A DNA stretch of 64,000 bases from Paenibacillus harenae. Its GTDB lineage: Bacteria > Bacillota > Bacilli > Paenibacillales > Paenibacillaceae. Of this stretch, positions 8,405 to 17,445 are shown piece by piece (the stretch's first letter is position 1; every line of letters starts with the position of its first letter). Under the pieces are notes generated by a model. The model worked only from the letters and a program-made list of their open reading frames with translations. It searched no databases and was not told the origin of the DNA. Both the position numbers and the translations under genes were made by a program. The DNA is taken from assembly GCF_030812415.1 (NCBI RefSeq), contig NZ_JAUSST010000003.1:186001-250000 (forward strand), written 5' to 3'.

Positions 8405-10207
8405 CTAGATCGACGTGGCCGCGAGCTTTGCTCCGCTCTGTTTGTCCCAGTAGCTGCGAAAGCGACCGTTCTGGCCCAGCAGTTGCTCAGCCGTACCGCT
8501 CTCCACGACTTCGCCTTGCTCAATGAAGACGATATAATCGGCGTCGCGGATGGTGGATAGCCTGTGTGCGATAATGATTTTAGTGCAATGGGACGCCCAT
8601 TCGCCGAGATCGCGTTGGAACGAGGCCTCCGTCTCGATGTCCAGCGCCGAGGTCGGCTCGTCCAAGATGAGCAGCGAAGCGTCACGAAGGATCGCGCGCG
8701 CAATCGACAACCGTTGCTTCTGACCGTGAGACAGCTTAACGCCGCGCTCCCCGATCTCTGAGTCGAGACCGCTAGGCAGCGTCTCGATAAACTCGTAAGC
8801 CTGCGCTAGCTTTGCCGCCCGAATCACTTCCTCGCGCGACGCTCCAGGCTTGCCGATCTCAATATTCTCGATAACAGTACCGTCGAACAAGAAAATATCT
8901 TGCGATACGAGCGCCATGCGCGACCTGATCGAAGCGATCGAGTAGTCGCCAATCGGTTCGTTGTTTAAGGTAATCGTTCCTTGACTCGGATCATAGAATC
9001 GATACAGCAGCTTGACGATCGTGCTCTTGCCTGCGCCGCTTGGCCCGACTAAGGCAAGAGAGCCTCCGGCAGGAATGGAAAAAGAAAGATTTTGCAGCGT
9101 ATCCCTCCCGTTATCATATTGGAAGGACACCTGTTGGTACGATACGACAGGCGCACCGGGCGCGAGCGGTTTGCCGGAGTTCGTGTTCTCCTCCGGCATT
9201 TCCATTACCTCGAACAGACGCCGTGCGCCCGCAATCGACCGCTGCAGATTGTTCACGGTGTCAACAAGTACGGTGAACGGCTCAGCAACTTTGCCTAGCA
9301 GCGTGATGAAGGCGACGAGACCGCCAACGCCAATCTCGCCCGAAGCCATGAGCGCCGCTCCAATCCCAATGCCTGCAATATAGCCGATCTGACCCGGCAA
9401 GTCCTTGACGATGGAACGGATCGTACTAATATTTGTAAGCATGACGTTATAGGCGACGCCCTTGCGCTGAATTTCGGCCATCTTCCCATCCACGCGATCC
9501 TCCATCTGATTGGATTTCACCTCGCGAATGCCATGCAGCGTCTCGCCAATCGTGAAAAATACGTCGCGCGTTACGCGGTTTTGCAGTTCGGCCGCTTGTT
9601 TGAATTTAGATTTAAGCACAAGACTGCTTAGCAATTGAAGCGGACCGATGGCAATCGCGACAATGCCAAGGATAGGATGGACGGTTAACAAATAAATGCC
9701 GACGAACAAGAACGAGATTGGCAGCGCAATGAGCTTCTGCACATCGAAAACGATAAAATCTTTAGCAATCTCCAGATCATGATGCATGACATTCACGGAG
9801 TTCGAGCTATGATTGTTCTCATGAAAGGATAGAGGCAGACGCTGAAGATGGTTCAGAATATTGCGCCGCATCTCGTAAACAACCGATTCATTCAGTGCTG
9901 AGCGAAGCCAATTATTGACGAAAGTGAAGAGCAGTTGCAACATCGCGATAACGGAGAACGTAACGAGCAAGCCGACAAGCGAATCCCGGGCTATGTCGGG
10001 AGCCTGGTCGAACAGCCGTCTGCTCGTATCCGCGAACAGCAGTGCAGCTGCCGTTAATAATAGTTGAGAGCCTACGGCGAACGCATAATACCATTTGTAC
10101 TTCGTAACAATAGAGAGCAAGCTGCGGAACGTGCTATCCTTCAGCAGAGACCATACGGACTCTCTCTTGGTGCCGCTCTTCTCTTTCGACATCGTCTTAG
10201 AACTCAT
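8405..10207 (-). CDS. ABC exporter half-transporter (fused permease and ATPase)
   Basis: A 600-residue type IV ABC exporter subunit. The N-terminal membrane domain (residues about 35-320) has six predicted helices. The C-terminal ATPase has Walker A GPSGAGKST, signature LSHGQKQR (His replaces the usual Gly, a tolerated variant), Walker B LLILDEPTSALD and an H-loop IIAHRLST. It probably homodimerises to export a hydrophobic or peptide substrate. The ATG at 10207 follows TTGGAGGG; an upstream ATG at 10372 in frame would overlap the GNAT gene and is rejected. It is 13 bases after the GNAT gene, so they form one operon. Self-resistance to a natural product is possible but unproven. Confidence 0.9.
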   Translation of the reverse strand: MSSKTMSKEKSGTKRESVWSLLKDSTFRSLLSIVTKYKWYYAFAVGSQLLLTAAALLFADTSRRLFDQAPDIARDSLVGLLVTFSVIAMLQLLFTFVNNWLRSALNESVVYEMRRNILNHLQRLPLSFHENNHSSNSVNVMHHDLEIAKDFIVFDVQKLIALPISFLFVGIYLLTVHPILGIVAIAIGPLQLLSSLVLKSKFKQAAELQNRVTRDVFFTIGETLHGIREVKSNQMEDRVDGKMAEIQRKGVAYNVMLTNISTIRSIVKDLPGQIGYIAGIGIGAALMASGEIGVGGLVAFITLLGKVAEPFTVLVDTVNNLQRSIAGARRLFEVMEMPEENTNSGKPLAPGAPVVSYQQVSFQYDNGRDTLQNLSFSIPAGGSLALVGPSGAGKSTIVKLLYRFYDPSQGTITLNNEPIGDYSIASIRSRMALVSQDIFLFDGTVIENIEIGKPGASREEVIRAAKLAQAYEFIETLPSGLDSEIGERGVKLSHGQKQRLSIARAILRDASLLILDEPTSALDIETEASFQRDLGEWASHCTKIIIAHRLSTIRDADYIVFIEQGEVVESGTAEQLLGQNGRFRSYWDKQSGAKLAATSI

Positions 10208-10220
10208 AAAACCCTCCAAT

Positions 10221-10727
10221 TCAAAGCGATTCCCAGCCGACAGCCAGCTCAACGAGCTTATCCTCTCCAATGGCAAGCTCCTTGCGGTCAAACACTTGAC
10301 CGCCCAGTCGTTTGTAGAAGCCGACGGCGCTATTTTGCTCCAACACCCATAATAGGAACGAGCGATAACCATTCCGGCGAAAATAGTTCACCATCTCGCT
10401 GACAAGCCTCGATCCGATCCCTTGTCCCTGATAGCCGCTTAAGAGGTAGATGGCGTACAATTCCGCTTCATAGGCGTATTCGGGGTTTCTCGTTGCTCCT
10501 CCGCTTATGAATCCGACAAGAGAACCATCATCATTGACTGCCGCGTAGACGATGCTGTTTCGGTCCGGCTGCTCAAAGAACCGAGTCCAGTTGGCCGCCC
10601 GTGCGCCCACGTCCAGCTTAGCCAAATAATCAGCCGAGATGATGCCGTTGTAAGCCGTTCTCCAGCTGTCCACGTGAACCTGGGCAATAGCGGCAGCGTC
10701 ATCGATAGTTGCTTCTCTTATAAGCAA
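10221..10727 (-). CDS. GNAT family N-acetyltransferase
   Basis: About 168 residues with the GNAT fold. The N-terminal strand-helix is IREATIDDAAAIAQVHVDSW, and the acetyl-CoA pyrophosphate loop is GYQGQGIGSRLV at about residues 103-114. It is similar to small-molecule or peptide acetyltransferases found near resistance and export genes. Two starts are possible: ATG at 10760 and TTG at 10727. I prefer TTG because the clear binding site AGGGAGGCG lies inside the longer version, 8 bases before the TTG. The gene is first in a two-gene operon with the ABC exporter. The substrate is unknown. Confidence 0.85.
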   Translation of the reverse strand: MLIREATIDDAAAIAQVHVDSWRTAYNGIISADYLAKLDVGARAANWTRFFEQPDRNSIVYAAVNDDGSLVGFISGGATRNPEYAYEAELYAIYLLSGYQGQGIGSRLVSEMVNYFRRNGYRSFLLWVLEQNSAVGFYKRLGGQVFDRKELAIGEDKLVELAVGWESL

Positions 10728-10828
10728 GCAAATCGCCTCCCTTTTGTCATAATCCACCATTCGCGATCGGAGCGCCGATTCCTTCTGCGCACGCCCAAGA
10801 TAAAGTATAGTTATAAATATTTATTACG

Positions 10829-10857
10829 TTGACAAAGGCTGTCGACGGAATTAAGAT
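10829..10857 (+). promoter_or_regulatory. Sigma-A type promoter of the ABC exporter pair
   Basis: TTGACA at 10829-10834, a 17-base spacer and TAAGAT at 10852-10857. It lies in the divergent region between the GNAT gene and the exporter pair and points to the latter. Confidence 0.65.
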
Positions 10858-10924
10858 GTACTTCTGCTACCAGAATTTAGGTTGAAAAAAACAGACGGGA
10901 CATGACCAGTCAGGGGGGATCTAA

Positions 10925-12805
10925 TTGCGCGACAATCGTACCGAAGACAATGCGCATAGAGACAAAGAGGCGCCGAGCAAGACCGCTGCGGAGAGGACCA
11001 GGGAACGACGGCAAGCAGACAAAGCAGCATATAAGACCAATATGGATTTGTCGAAACGTTCCTACATATGGGCGCTGAAGTTCGTACTGCCGTTCAAGAA
11101 GAAGATTGTTTGGCTTGCGGTATGCGGGATAATAGCGGTGAGCGGAGAGACATTGACGCCCAAAATGATCCAATATGTAATTGACCATGTCGTGGTTAAT
11201 CAGGATAAGTCCTTGTTTTTCGCTATAATTGCAGCGCTTACAGTCATTAACCTGCTTATGCTAATCGCCAAAAACTATCGCAATCTGCTCCAGAGAACGA
11301 TCGGCGAGCTTGCCTCGCGGGATATGCAGACGGCGATATTCAAGCATTTGCGCAAGCTTGGCTTCGCCCATTACGAGCGCCATCCGGCAGGCGAGACGCT
11401 GTCGATGTTCAACTCCGAAGTCGCATCCGTTCAGAAAATATACCGCAACTTCCTGCCCGGCGTCATCGACAATCTGCTGTTCGTCGCCGTCGCGATCGCG
11501 ATGCTGCTGACCATTAGCGGCTGGTTGTCGCTCGTCATGCTCCCAACCTTCGCTCTCTATTACTTATTCGGGCCTTACTTCGAGAGGAAGGCATCCCAGT
11601 ATGGCCGGATGGGCGGCCAGTCGAGAATCGAGTACAACCAATCGATCTACGAAACGATATCGGGCATGAGGGAATTCAGAGCTTTCGGCTCGCAGCCTTG
11701 GTATCATGATCGCACGATCGGCAAGCATAAGAACTGGTCGTATTATTATTTGCTGGCGGCTACGTACAGTTTCGGGCGAGGCAGCTTCCGGCGGTTCACC
11801 TTCTACTTAGGCGCCGTTGCGCTGTTCGTCCTCGGCTATTATTCGCTGCAGAATAACTGGATTACGCTCGGGGGCTTTATCGCGTTCACGTTGTTGTACA
11901 TGACGACGATGTTCCGGCTTACGATGCTCGTTACGATGCTGACGGAGCAGAAGCTCGTCATTCATCAGACGGTGCCCTTATTCGAATTCATGCATAAGAA
12001 GATCGAGATCGAAGATCCGGAGCAGCCGATCGAGCTGGATACGGTACGCGGCGGCTTGACGTTCGAGGACGTACGCTTCGGCTATCCGGATCAGCCGCCC
12101 GTTATTAACGGCTTCAACCTCTCGATCAAGCCGGGCGAGAAAGTAGCCTTCGTCGGGGCAAGCGGCAACGGCAAAACAACGATGTTCAAAATGATCGGAC
12201 GGTTCTACGACCCGACCTCCGGCATCATTAGGCTGGACGGCGTGCCGATCAACCAGATGGCGCTCGGACAATTAAGGGAATCGGTCGGATACGTATTCCA
12301 AGAGACGTATTTGTTCGGCTCGTCGGTGAAGGAGAATATCCGGTTCGGCAAGCCGGACGCGACCGACGAGGAGGTCGTTGCCGCAGCCAAAGCCGCTTAC
12401 GCGCATGATTTCATTATGCAGTTGCCCGAAGGCTACGATACGCTGGTCGGCGAGCGGGGCATGAAGCTGTCCGGCGGGCAGAAGCAGCGCATCTCGATCG
12501 CGCGCATGTTCGCGAAGCAGCCGGCTGTTATTTTGCTCGACGAGGCAACCTCCTCGCTCGATAACGTCAGCGAGGCAGAGGTGCAGCGGGCGCTCGACGA
12601 GGTGCTGGAAGGCCGGACAACGATCGCGATCGCGCATCGGCTGTCGACGGTCAAGCATTTTGACACGATTGTGGTTATTCATGAGGGTCGCGTGGCGGAA
12701 GCTGGCAGCTATGACGATCTGATCGCCCGCAGAGGCCTGCTTTATCAGCTAGAAGCCGGACAGACAGGCGAGTCCGAGGGGAGGTTAGCGCATGAAGTAC
12801 GTTAA
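10925..12805 (+). CDS. ABC exporter half-transporter, first of a probable heterodimer
   Basis: A 626-residue protein. It has a charged hydrophilic N-terminal extension of about 50 residues, six membrane helices, and an ATPase with Walker A GASGNGKTT, signature LSGGQKQR and Walker B VILLDEATSSLD. The start is TTG at 10925, behind GGGGGGATC. Its stop overlaps the next exporter gene by 14 bases, which together with similar size and fold suggests a heterodimeric exporter of lipid, peptide or drug type. A sigma-A promoter lies upstream. Substrate unknown. Confidence 0.9.
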   Translation: MRDNRTEDNAHRDKEAPSKTAAERTRERRQADKAAYKTNMDLSKRSYIWALKFVLPFKKKIVWLAVCGIIAVSGETLTPKMIQYVIDHVVVNQDKSLFFAIIAALTVINLLMLIAKNYRNLLQRTIGELASRDMQTAIFKHLRKLGFAHYERHPAGETLSMFNSEVASVQKIYRNFLPGVIDNLLFVAVAIAMLLTISGWLSLVMLPTFALYYLFGPYFERKASQYGRMGGQSRIEYNQSIYETISGMREFRAFGSQPWYHDRTIGKHKNWSYYYLLAATYSFGRGSFRRFTFYLGAVALFVLGYYSLQNNWITLGGFIAFTLLYMTTMFRLTMLVTMLTEQKLVIHQTVPLFEFMHKKIEIEDPEQPIELDTVRGGLTFEDVRFGYPDQPPVINGFNLSIKPGEKVAFVGASGNGKTTMFKMIGRFYDPTSGIIRLDGVPINQMALGQLRESVGYVFQETYLFGSSVKENIRFGKPDATDEEVVAAAKAAYAHDFIMQLPEGYDTLVGERGMKLSGGQKQRISIARMFAKQPAVILLDEATSSLDNVSEAEVQRALDEVLEGRTTIAIAHRLSTVKHFDTIVVIHEGRVAEAGSYDDLIARRGLLYQLEAGQTGESEGRLAHEVR

Positions 12806-14501
12806 ATTCATCGCATCGAACATGATGCTGCTGCGAGGAGCGTTTCTGATTGCGCTGCTCTATCTCGCCATCGAATCGGTATCCAACTATACGATCGTCT
12901 ACATTCAGAAAATATTAATCGATGACGTTTTCGTGCAAGGCAACTATGAGCTGCTGCCCATCGTCATCGGCGTGTTTGCCCTTGCGGGCACGGTGTTTGC
13001 GCTTATGTTCACCGTAACAAGCCGCAGGCTCGTACGAAACGAGTTTATTGCGAGCCGCTCGCTGCTCGCCCGAATGCTGAAGCGGCTGGAGCGCGTTCCC
13101 GTCGAGAAGTTCCAGAGCGATCGTACGGGCAAATACGTCTACACGTTCACGCAGGACTTGTTCCTTACGGCGAGCGTGCTTGGCTGGCAAATTCCGCGCG
13201 GCATCCAGGAGGCATTCAATCTATGCATTCTGATGACGATTATCGGGCTGTCGAGTCCGATGCTGCTGCTCATGATTGTGGGGTTATGCGTCATCTACGT
13301 AATGATCGGCTATTACTTCACGCCGAAGCTGAAGGCGGCGGCGCGCCAGGTGGCCGAGAAGCGGGCTGCGCTGCTCGTCCAGATCGAGGAGGGCGTCGCG
13401 TCGACGCGCGAGGTAGTCGCCTATCACCGGTTGAAGTGGGAAGAGCAGCTATACTTGAAAATGTTCTCCGAGTTCTTCGACAAGGTGATGGACGAGGTCA
13501 AGCTCATCAACCGCCAAGTGCGTTACAGCGATCCGCTGAAATGGGGCATCGGTCTCCTCGTGCTCGGTTACGGAGGGCTGCAGCTCATTAATAAAGAGAT
13601 GTCGGTCGGCACGTTCGTTATCCTATTCCAATTCTCGACGCAGCTGTCCGATGCGTTCTATAACTTCTTCCAATTCATTATGAGTCTGTCTTCGCAGATG
13701 GCAAACGTGGATCGCGTGCAGCGCATCTTAACGCTGGAGCAGGATGAGCCGGGCGTGAAGGGGATGGACGCGAAGATCGAGACGTTGACGTTCGAGCAGA
13801 CGCACTTCCGCTACTCGCCGGAGTTGCCGGAGGTTATTCACGGCTTCAGCGCGGAGCTGCCTATCGGACGCAAGATCGCTTTCGTCGGAACGAGCGGCGG
13901 CGGCAAGTCGACGATCGCGCAGCTACTCATTCGGTTCTACGACACGACGGCAGGCAAGCTGCTGCTGAACGGGGCGGATGCGGAGCAATATGACCGAGAA
14001 CAGTGGTCCAATCATGTCGCGATTGTGTTCCAAGACCCTTATATGTTCTCCGATACGATAAAGGAAAATCTGATGCTCGGCCGGGAAGTTGCCACGAATG
14101 AGGCGATCGAGGAAGCCTGCCGCATCGCCCAAATTCACGATTTCATTCTTTCGTTGCCGGAAGGCTACGACACGAACATCGGGGAGCGCGGCATCAAGCT
14201 GTCCGGGGGCCAGCGCCAGCGTATCGCGATCGCAAGAGCGATCATCGGCGATCCGCAAATTTTGGTGCTCGACGAAGCGACGTCCGCGCTCGATCTGGAG
14301 ACAGAGCGGCAGCTGCTTACGGCGCTTGAAGAGCGGAGGCAGGGACTGACGACGATTATGATCGCGCATCGGCTGTCGACGATCGAGAACGCGGACATTA
14401 TTTTCGTCATGGATGAAGGCTCGCTCGCCGAGACCGGCACGCATAACGAGCTGTTGGCAAGGGGACGCGTGTACCGGCAGCTGCTGACGGCGCAGCATTA
14501 G
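12792..14501 (+). CDS. ABC exporter half-transporter, second of a probable heterodimer
   Basis: A 569-residue protein with six membrane helices in residues about 1-300. The ATPase has Walker A GTSGGGKST, signature LSGGQRQR, Walker B ILVLDEATSALD and switch IAHRLST. Its ATG overlaps the end of the preceding exporter gene by 14 bases, with GGGGAGG upstream. Both ATPases appear to keep catalytic glutamates after Walker B, so neither site looks obviously degenerate, unlike many heterodimeric exporters. A terminator follows. The family is firm, the cargo unknown. Confidence 0.9.
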   Translation: MKYVKFIASNMMLLRGAFLIALLYLAIESVSNYTIVYIQKILIDDVFVQGNYELLPIVIGVFALAGTVFALMFTVTSRRLVRNEFIASRSLLARMLKRLERVPVEKFQSDRTGKYVYTFTQDLFLTASVLGWQIPRGIQEAFNLCILMTIIGLSSPMLLLMIVGLCVIYVMIGYYFTPKLKAAARQVAEKRAALLVQIEEGVASTREVVAYHRLKWEEQLYLKMFSEFFDKVMDEVKLINRQVRYSDPLKWGIGLLVLGYGGLQLINKEMSVGTFVILFQFSTQLSDAFYNFFQFIMSLSSQMANVDRVQRILTLEQDEPGVKGMDAKIETLTFEQTHFRYSPELPEVIHGFSAELPIGRKIAFVGTSGGGKSTIAQLLIRFYDTTAGKLLLNGADAEQYDREQWSNHVAIVFQDPYMFSDTIKENLMLGREVATNEAIEEACRIAQIHDFILSLPEGYDTNIGERGIKLSGGQRQRIAIARAIIGDPQILVLDEATSALDLETERQLLTALEERRQGLTTIMIAHRLSTIENADIIFVMDEGSLAETGTHNELLARGRVYRQLLTAQH

Positions 14502-14531
14502 CACTTGCTATTTATTCAAAAGTAACAGAGT

Positions 14532-14564
14532 GGGCGCATGCGCGATGGCATGCGTCTATTTTTA
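14532..14564 (+). terminator. Rho-independent terminator after the ABC exporter pair
   Basis: GGCGCATGC and GGCATGCGTC form a stem around a short loop, followed by TATTTTTAT. Confidence 0.7.
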
Positions 14565-14674
14565 TTCCTACCAACCGCACAGGCAACCTGTTCATGTCTA
14601 ACATAACCATATAGGGTGCTAATCACCCACGCCACTAGCGTTCCAGCTTATCACAATAAAGAGATTCGAGGAGG

Positions 14675-15443
14675 ATGCACTTGCAGCCCAAAGGAGAGAT
14701 GGAACAGCGCGTCTTGGAAGCCTACGGGAAGCTTCCTCTTGCGTTTGTTCCGAATGTCGGGCAAGAGGAACAAAGATCAATGATTTGCGCGGAAGAACCT
14801 CGAAGAATCATATTCCGACCACGCCCGGCGCGTTCGATACAGAGTTAAACGGGTTCCAGGATGCGTTCATTACCCGCATTAGCTTAACCGGCTCCGACCT
14901 GCTGTTCTCGTCTTATCTAGGCGGGAGCAATAACGATGTCGCGCTAGGCATCGCCGTGGATGCATTCGCCAATGCTTATGTAACAGGGCAGACGACGTCG
15001 ACCGATTTTCCGGTCACTCCGAGCGCGTTCGATAGAACTTTGAACAGCGTGCTGCAGGATGCATTCGTCGTCAAACTAGGCGAGATTGTCGTGCCTGGTC
15101 CAACGGGGCCGCAGGGCTCTCAAGGTTTGCAAGGTCCATCCGGTCCAACCGGAGCTCAAGGACCGCAGGGCGATCCGGGAATACAAGGACCGCAGGGGCC
15201 GCGAGGTCCGAGAGGATTGCGGGGTCTTCGGGGGCGGCGTATTATCGCGAAACGAAAAAGACAGCCGAAAAAACGGAAGCCGTGCCGCTGCAAACAGCGC
15301 TGCCCGCACCGGTCGCCGCATCGGCGGCACAGGAAGCAATGCCGCGTGTGACGACCGAATGGCCGCTTCCCCAACAAGGAGGAAGCACCGCTATTTGTGC
15401 AACAACTTGGAGCATTCGGCCGTTTAATAGAGACCTAAGCTGA
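14675..15443 (+). pseudogene. Remnant of an SBBP beta-propeller / collagen-like surface protein
   Basis: The start (ATG 14675 or TTG 14681, behind GAGGAGG) encodes the leader-like [18 protein letters not shown] that opens SBBP-repeat proteins. After about 30 codons the reading frame switches to SBBP repeats ([20 protein letters not shown], then [13 protein letters not shown]), so hundreds of internal residues must have been lost. The repeats run into a collagen-like Gly-X-Y stretch (about 15090-15235). After GLRGLRG the original frame gives only basic noise ending at 15351. The next frame instead reads [19 protein letters not shown] and continues sensibly to a TGA at 15441-15443. An internal deletion plus a frameshift therefore inactivates the gene. 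An intact relative would be a secreted or spore-surface protein. Confidence 0.65.
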
Positions 15444-15485
15444 AGAGGGGATTACGATTTCCGGCAGCAGAGCTGGCTGGAGCAG

Positions 15486-15673
15486 CTATGTTGGATCTGT
15501 GCAGCAACTTTCTGAGTTTTGGATCGTTTCAGCAACCTACATTGGATAATGGCACTAACTTTTCCCGCTAGTGCCGCAAAGTCATCGTTTCTGAGCAAAG
15601 TTCATGCAGAAATCCAACATAGCTCTATAACCTCACTTCAAGCGAACGAAGTTAGTACGAATTTCCAACATAG
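15486..15673. repeat. Nested inverted-repeat element, copy A
   Basis: Four copies of a 26-base motif are arranged forward, forward, reverse, reverse. Forward copies (CTATGTTGGAT...AACTTT) start at 15486 and 15537. Reverse copies (AAAGTT...ATCCAACATAG and GAAGTT...TTCCAACATAG) start at 15597 and 15648. Both pairs have a 51-base period, and the central gap is 34 bases. The whole can fold into a long two-step hairpin. The same layout recurs at 47939-48127. No coding frame of note spans this intergenic region (15444-15733). Confidence 0.8.
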
Positions 15674-15733
15674 GATGGGCGAGCCCGGCATAAAAGAGGT
15701 GGCTTAAAGTCCATTTCAACGAGGAGGAGAAAC

Positions 15734-16636
15734 ATGTTTCCGAAGAAACGACATATTCATATCGATGGATGGGGCTGGGAGGAGGACAACGACCATGCGC
15801 AAGTCAGCGTCATCGTTACGTTTCCCGATGCGTCACGCTGGCTGTGCCACTTTTATACATTGAAATGCATTCAGTCGATTCGCGAGGATATGCTGCGTAC
15901 GGGCAATCGCATATTCATGTTTGCGGCTAATCCGCTCGTTATCGTAGACACGATCAGCCGCAAACATATTGAAGAGGTTGTCGATGAAAGCATCGGAGAC
16001 GGTACTTTTGATCTGCTGTTTGAATATTTCGGGGCGGTATCCGAGCATGATCGGGAGCAATTGCCGGAAGGCTTCTTGCCTAGCGATGCCAAAATCGAGT
16101 CGATAGAGATTCCGAGGAGAAGTGTTGCCGACGTTCAACGGATGATGCAGCAATCCAGCGAAGCGGTAAGGCAGACGGCTAAGCAATGGATCTTCGGCGA
16201 TCCGAACGCGATGGTTGAAACGTTGATGATCGGTTATATGTTCCGCCTTGAAGAGAGAGGCATAGCTGCAACATTGGAGAGGGACAAGGGACAGGAGCTT
16301 AGGGACAGATGGGAGTGGCTCTTTGCTCGCGGCTTGGATAAGGAATTCAAGAGGGATATTTATTTGGAGCAATATTTATGGCATTTATTTAGTTATGAGA
16401 GGCTGTCATTCCTTGAGAAGGAGGAAGCGGAAGAGGCGTTCCGTTCGCAGGAGAAGCAGGAATGTTACCTCTTCTACCAGAACCGCGATCATGCGCTGTA
16501 CATTTCCGACGCGTCTCTTCTGACGGCAGATGACTTACGAACCGAGCAAGACATCTACGTGGTGGATCGGGATTTCAGGTGGACATATGTGCAAACCCAT
16601 GAGTCCGATTTCAGACCTTACTTTTATCAGCGGTAG
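15734..16636 (+). CDS. DUF4275-type protein
   Basis: A 300-residue soluble protein. The C-terminal half (residues about 185-300) matches what I know of DUF4275: WLFARGLDKEFKR, then YLWHLFSYERLSFLEKEEAEEAF and a strand-rich end. The N-terminal half (1-170) is a separate mixed alpha/beta region that I do not recognise; DUF4275 proteins are often only about 150 residues, so this looks like a two-part protein. There is no signal peptide or membrane helix. GAGGAGG precedes the ATG. It stands alone between the SBBP remnant and the tail cluster. Function unknown; the family assignment is by memory of motif. Confidence 0.6.
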   Translation: MFPKKRHIHIDGWGWEEDNDHAQVSVIVTFPDASRWLCHFYTLKCIQSIREDMLRTGNRIFMFAANPLVIVDTISRKHIEEVVDESIGDGTFDLLFEYFGAVSEHDREQLPEGFLPSDAKIESIEIPRRSVADVQRMMQQSSEAVRQTAKQWIFGDPNAMVETLMIGYMFRLEERGIAATLERDKGQELRDRWEWLFARGLDKEFKRDIYLEQYLWHLFSYERLSFLEKEEAEEAFRSQEKQECYLFYQNRDHALYISDASLLTADDLRTEQDIYVVDRDFRWTYVQTHESDFRPYFYQR

Positions 16637-16682
16637 CGAAGAGAATGTCGAATGCTGGCAATAACATAGTTCGAAGGGACTC

Positions 16683-16719
16683 TTCACAAAAGGGAAGAAT
16701 TTGGTAATATAGTATTACC
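16683..16719 (+). promoter_or_regulatory. Promoter with overlapping palindromic operator of the tail-cluster regulator
   Basis: TTCACA at 16683-16688, a 16-base spacer and TAATAT at 16705-16710 form a plausible promoter. The perfect inverted repeat GGTAATA-TAG-TATTACC (16703-16719) covers the -10 box and probable start site, the usual position for a repressor. Confidence 0.55.
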
Positions 16720-16812
16720 TTTAATTGGATGGTGATGAGCAATCGTTCGGAGATAGAAGATGCCCATATACGCAGTGAACGAAGAAATTGTTGCTGTTGG
16801 AGGAATGGTGTA

Positions 16813-17157
16813 ATGTTGCTGCAATCCCAATTCGCTATCACGGAAGACGAGCGTAGTAAGGTGAAGCAGTTGCTGAAGGCTTACCCGTCAATGAAAGCGG
16901 TAGTCGATATTTCCGCGTGGGATCATGGGGCTGACCAACTTGCTGTTTATGCCGGAAAATGCAAAGCGATCGAACGGGCGCTGGAGGCGCTGCCTTATGA
17001 AGGAAAAGAAATTTTGACCCGATGTTTTTTCGAGCAAAAGAGAGATAAGTACATTTACGAGTTCGTGCTCAAAATTCCGAAGAGCACTTACGATCTCTAC
17101 AAATCGCGAGCCATCCACACCATGTCTTCCATTCTCAAAGCGGCCAACATGATTTAA
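16813..17157 (+). CDS. ArpU/Xpf-like phage late-gene transcription regulator
   Basis: A 114-residue protein, mostly helical. The C-terminal half (ILTRCFFEQKRDKYIYEFVL and STYDLYKSRAIHTMSSIL) resembles the sigma-region-4-like helix-turn-helix of phage late-gene activators such as PBSX Xpf, RinA and ArpU. These act as positive factors switching on structural and lysis operons. The ATG at 16813 is chosen because GGAGG lies 9 bases upstream; an in-frame start at 16729 would read through a Cys/Arg-rich unlikely N-terminus. It sits alone upstream of the tail operon, from which two terminators separate it. That position and the fold support control of the tail genes. Confidence 0.7.
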   Translation: MLLQSQFAITEDERSKVKQLLKAYPSMKAVVDISAWDHGADQLAVYAGKCKAIERALEALPYEGKEILTRCFFEQKRDKYIYEFVLKIPKSTYDLYKSRAIHTMSSILKAANMI

Positions 17158-17200
17158 CCTGCCTACAACTTACATATGCCTTACGGCAATTGATCAAGCG

Positions 17201-17229
17201 AAAGCTTCCGTTAACAAGGAAGCTTTTTT
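17201..17229 (+). terminator. Terminator after the late regulator (first of two)
   Basis: AAAGCTTCC and GGAAGCTTT form a 9-bp stem followed by TTTTGC. Confidence 0.8.
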
Positions 17230-17290
17230 GCTGCGTCTATAACTGAAGTTCGCCGCTAACCGTTCCTGTATTCTCTTGCATCAATGTTCT

Positions 17291-17320
17291 AAGGCCATCC
17301 GTGCTTCGGCTGGTCTTTTT
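17291..17320 (+). terminator. Second terminator before the tail operon
   Basis: AAGGCCA and TGGTCTT pair (one G-U), with an inner CCG/CGG step and a short loop, followed by a T run. Together with the first, it isolates the regulator from the tail operon. Confidence 0.65.
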
Positions 17321-17352
17321 GCCGTAAGATTTTGGGCGCTAATTAGGCGAAT

Positions 17353-17382
17353 TTGATATCGAATTGGTACGGGGAATATACC
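17353..17382 (+). promoter_or_regulatory. Candidate promoter of the tail operon
   Basis: TTGATA at 17353-17358, an 18-base spacer and TATACC at 17377-17382. GGTA and TACC frame the right part as a small inverted repeat. It lies about 64 bases before the first tail gene; nothing else of note is visible between 17158 and 17445 apart from the two terminators. Confidence 0.45.
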
Positions 17383-17445
17383 GAAACTGAACGCGTTACA
17401 GCTTAAACTGAAACAGATCATAAAGAGGGTAAGGAGCTGGTCGCG

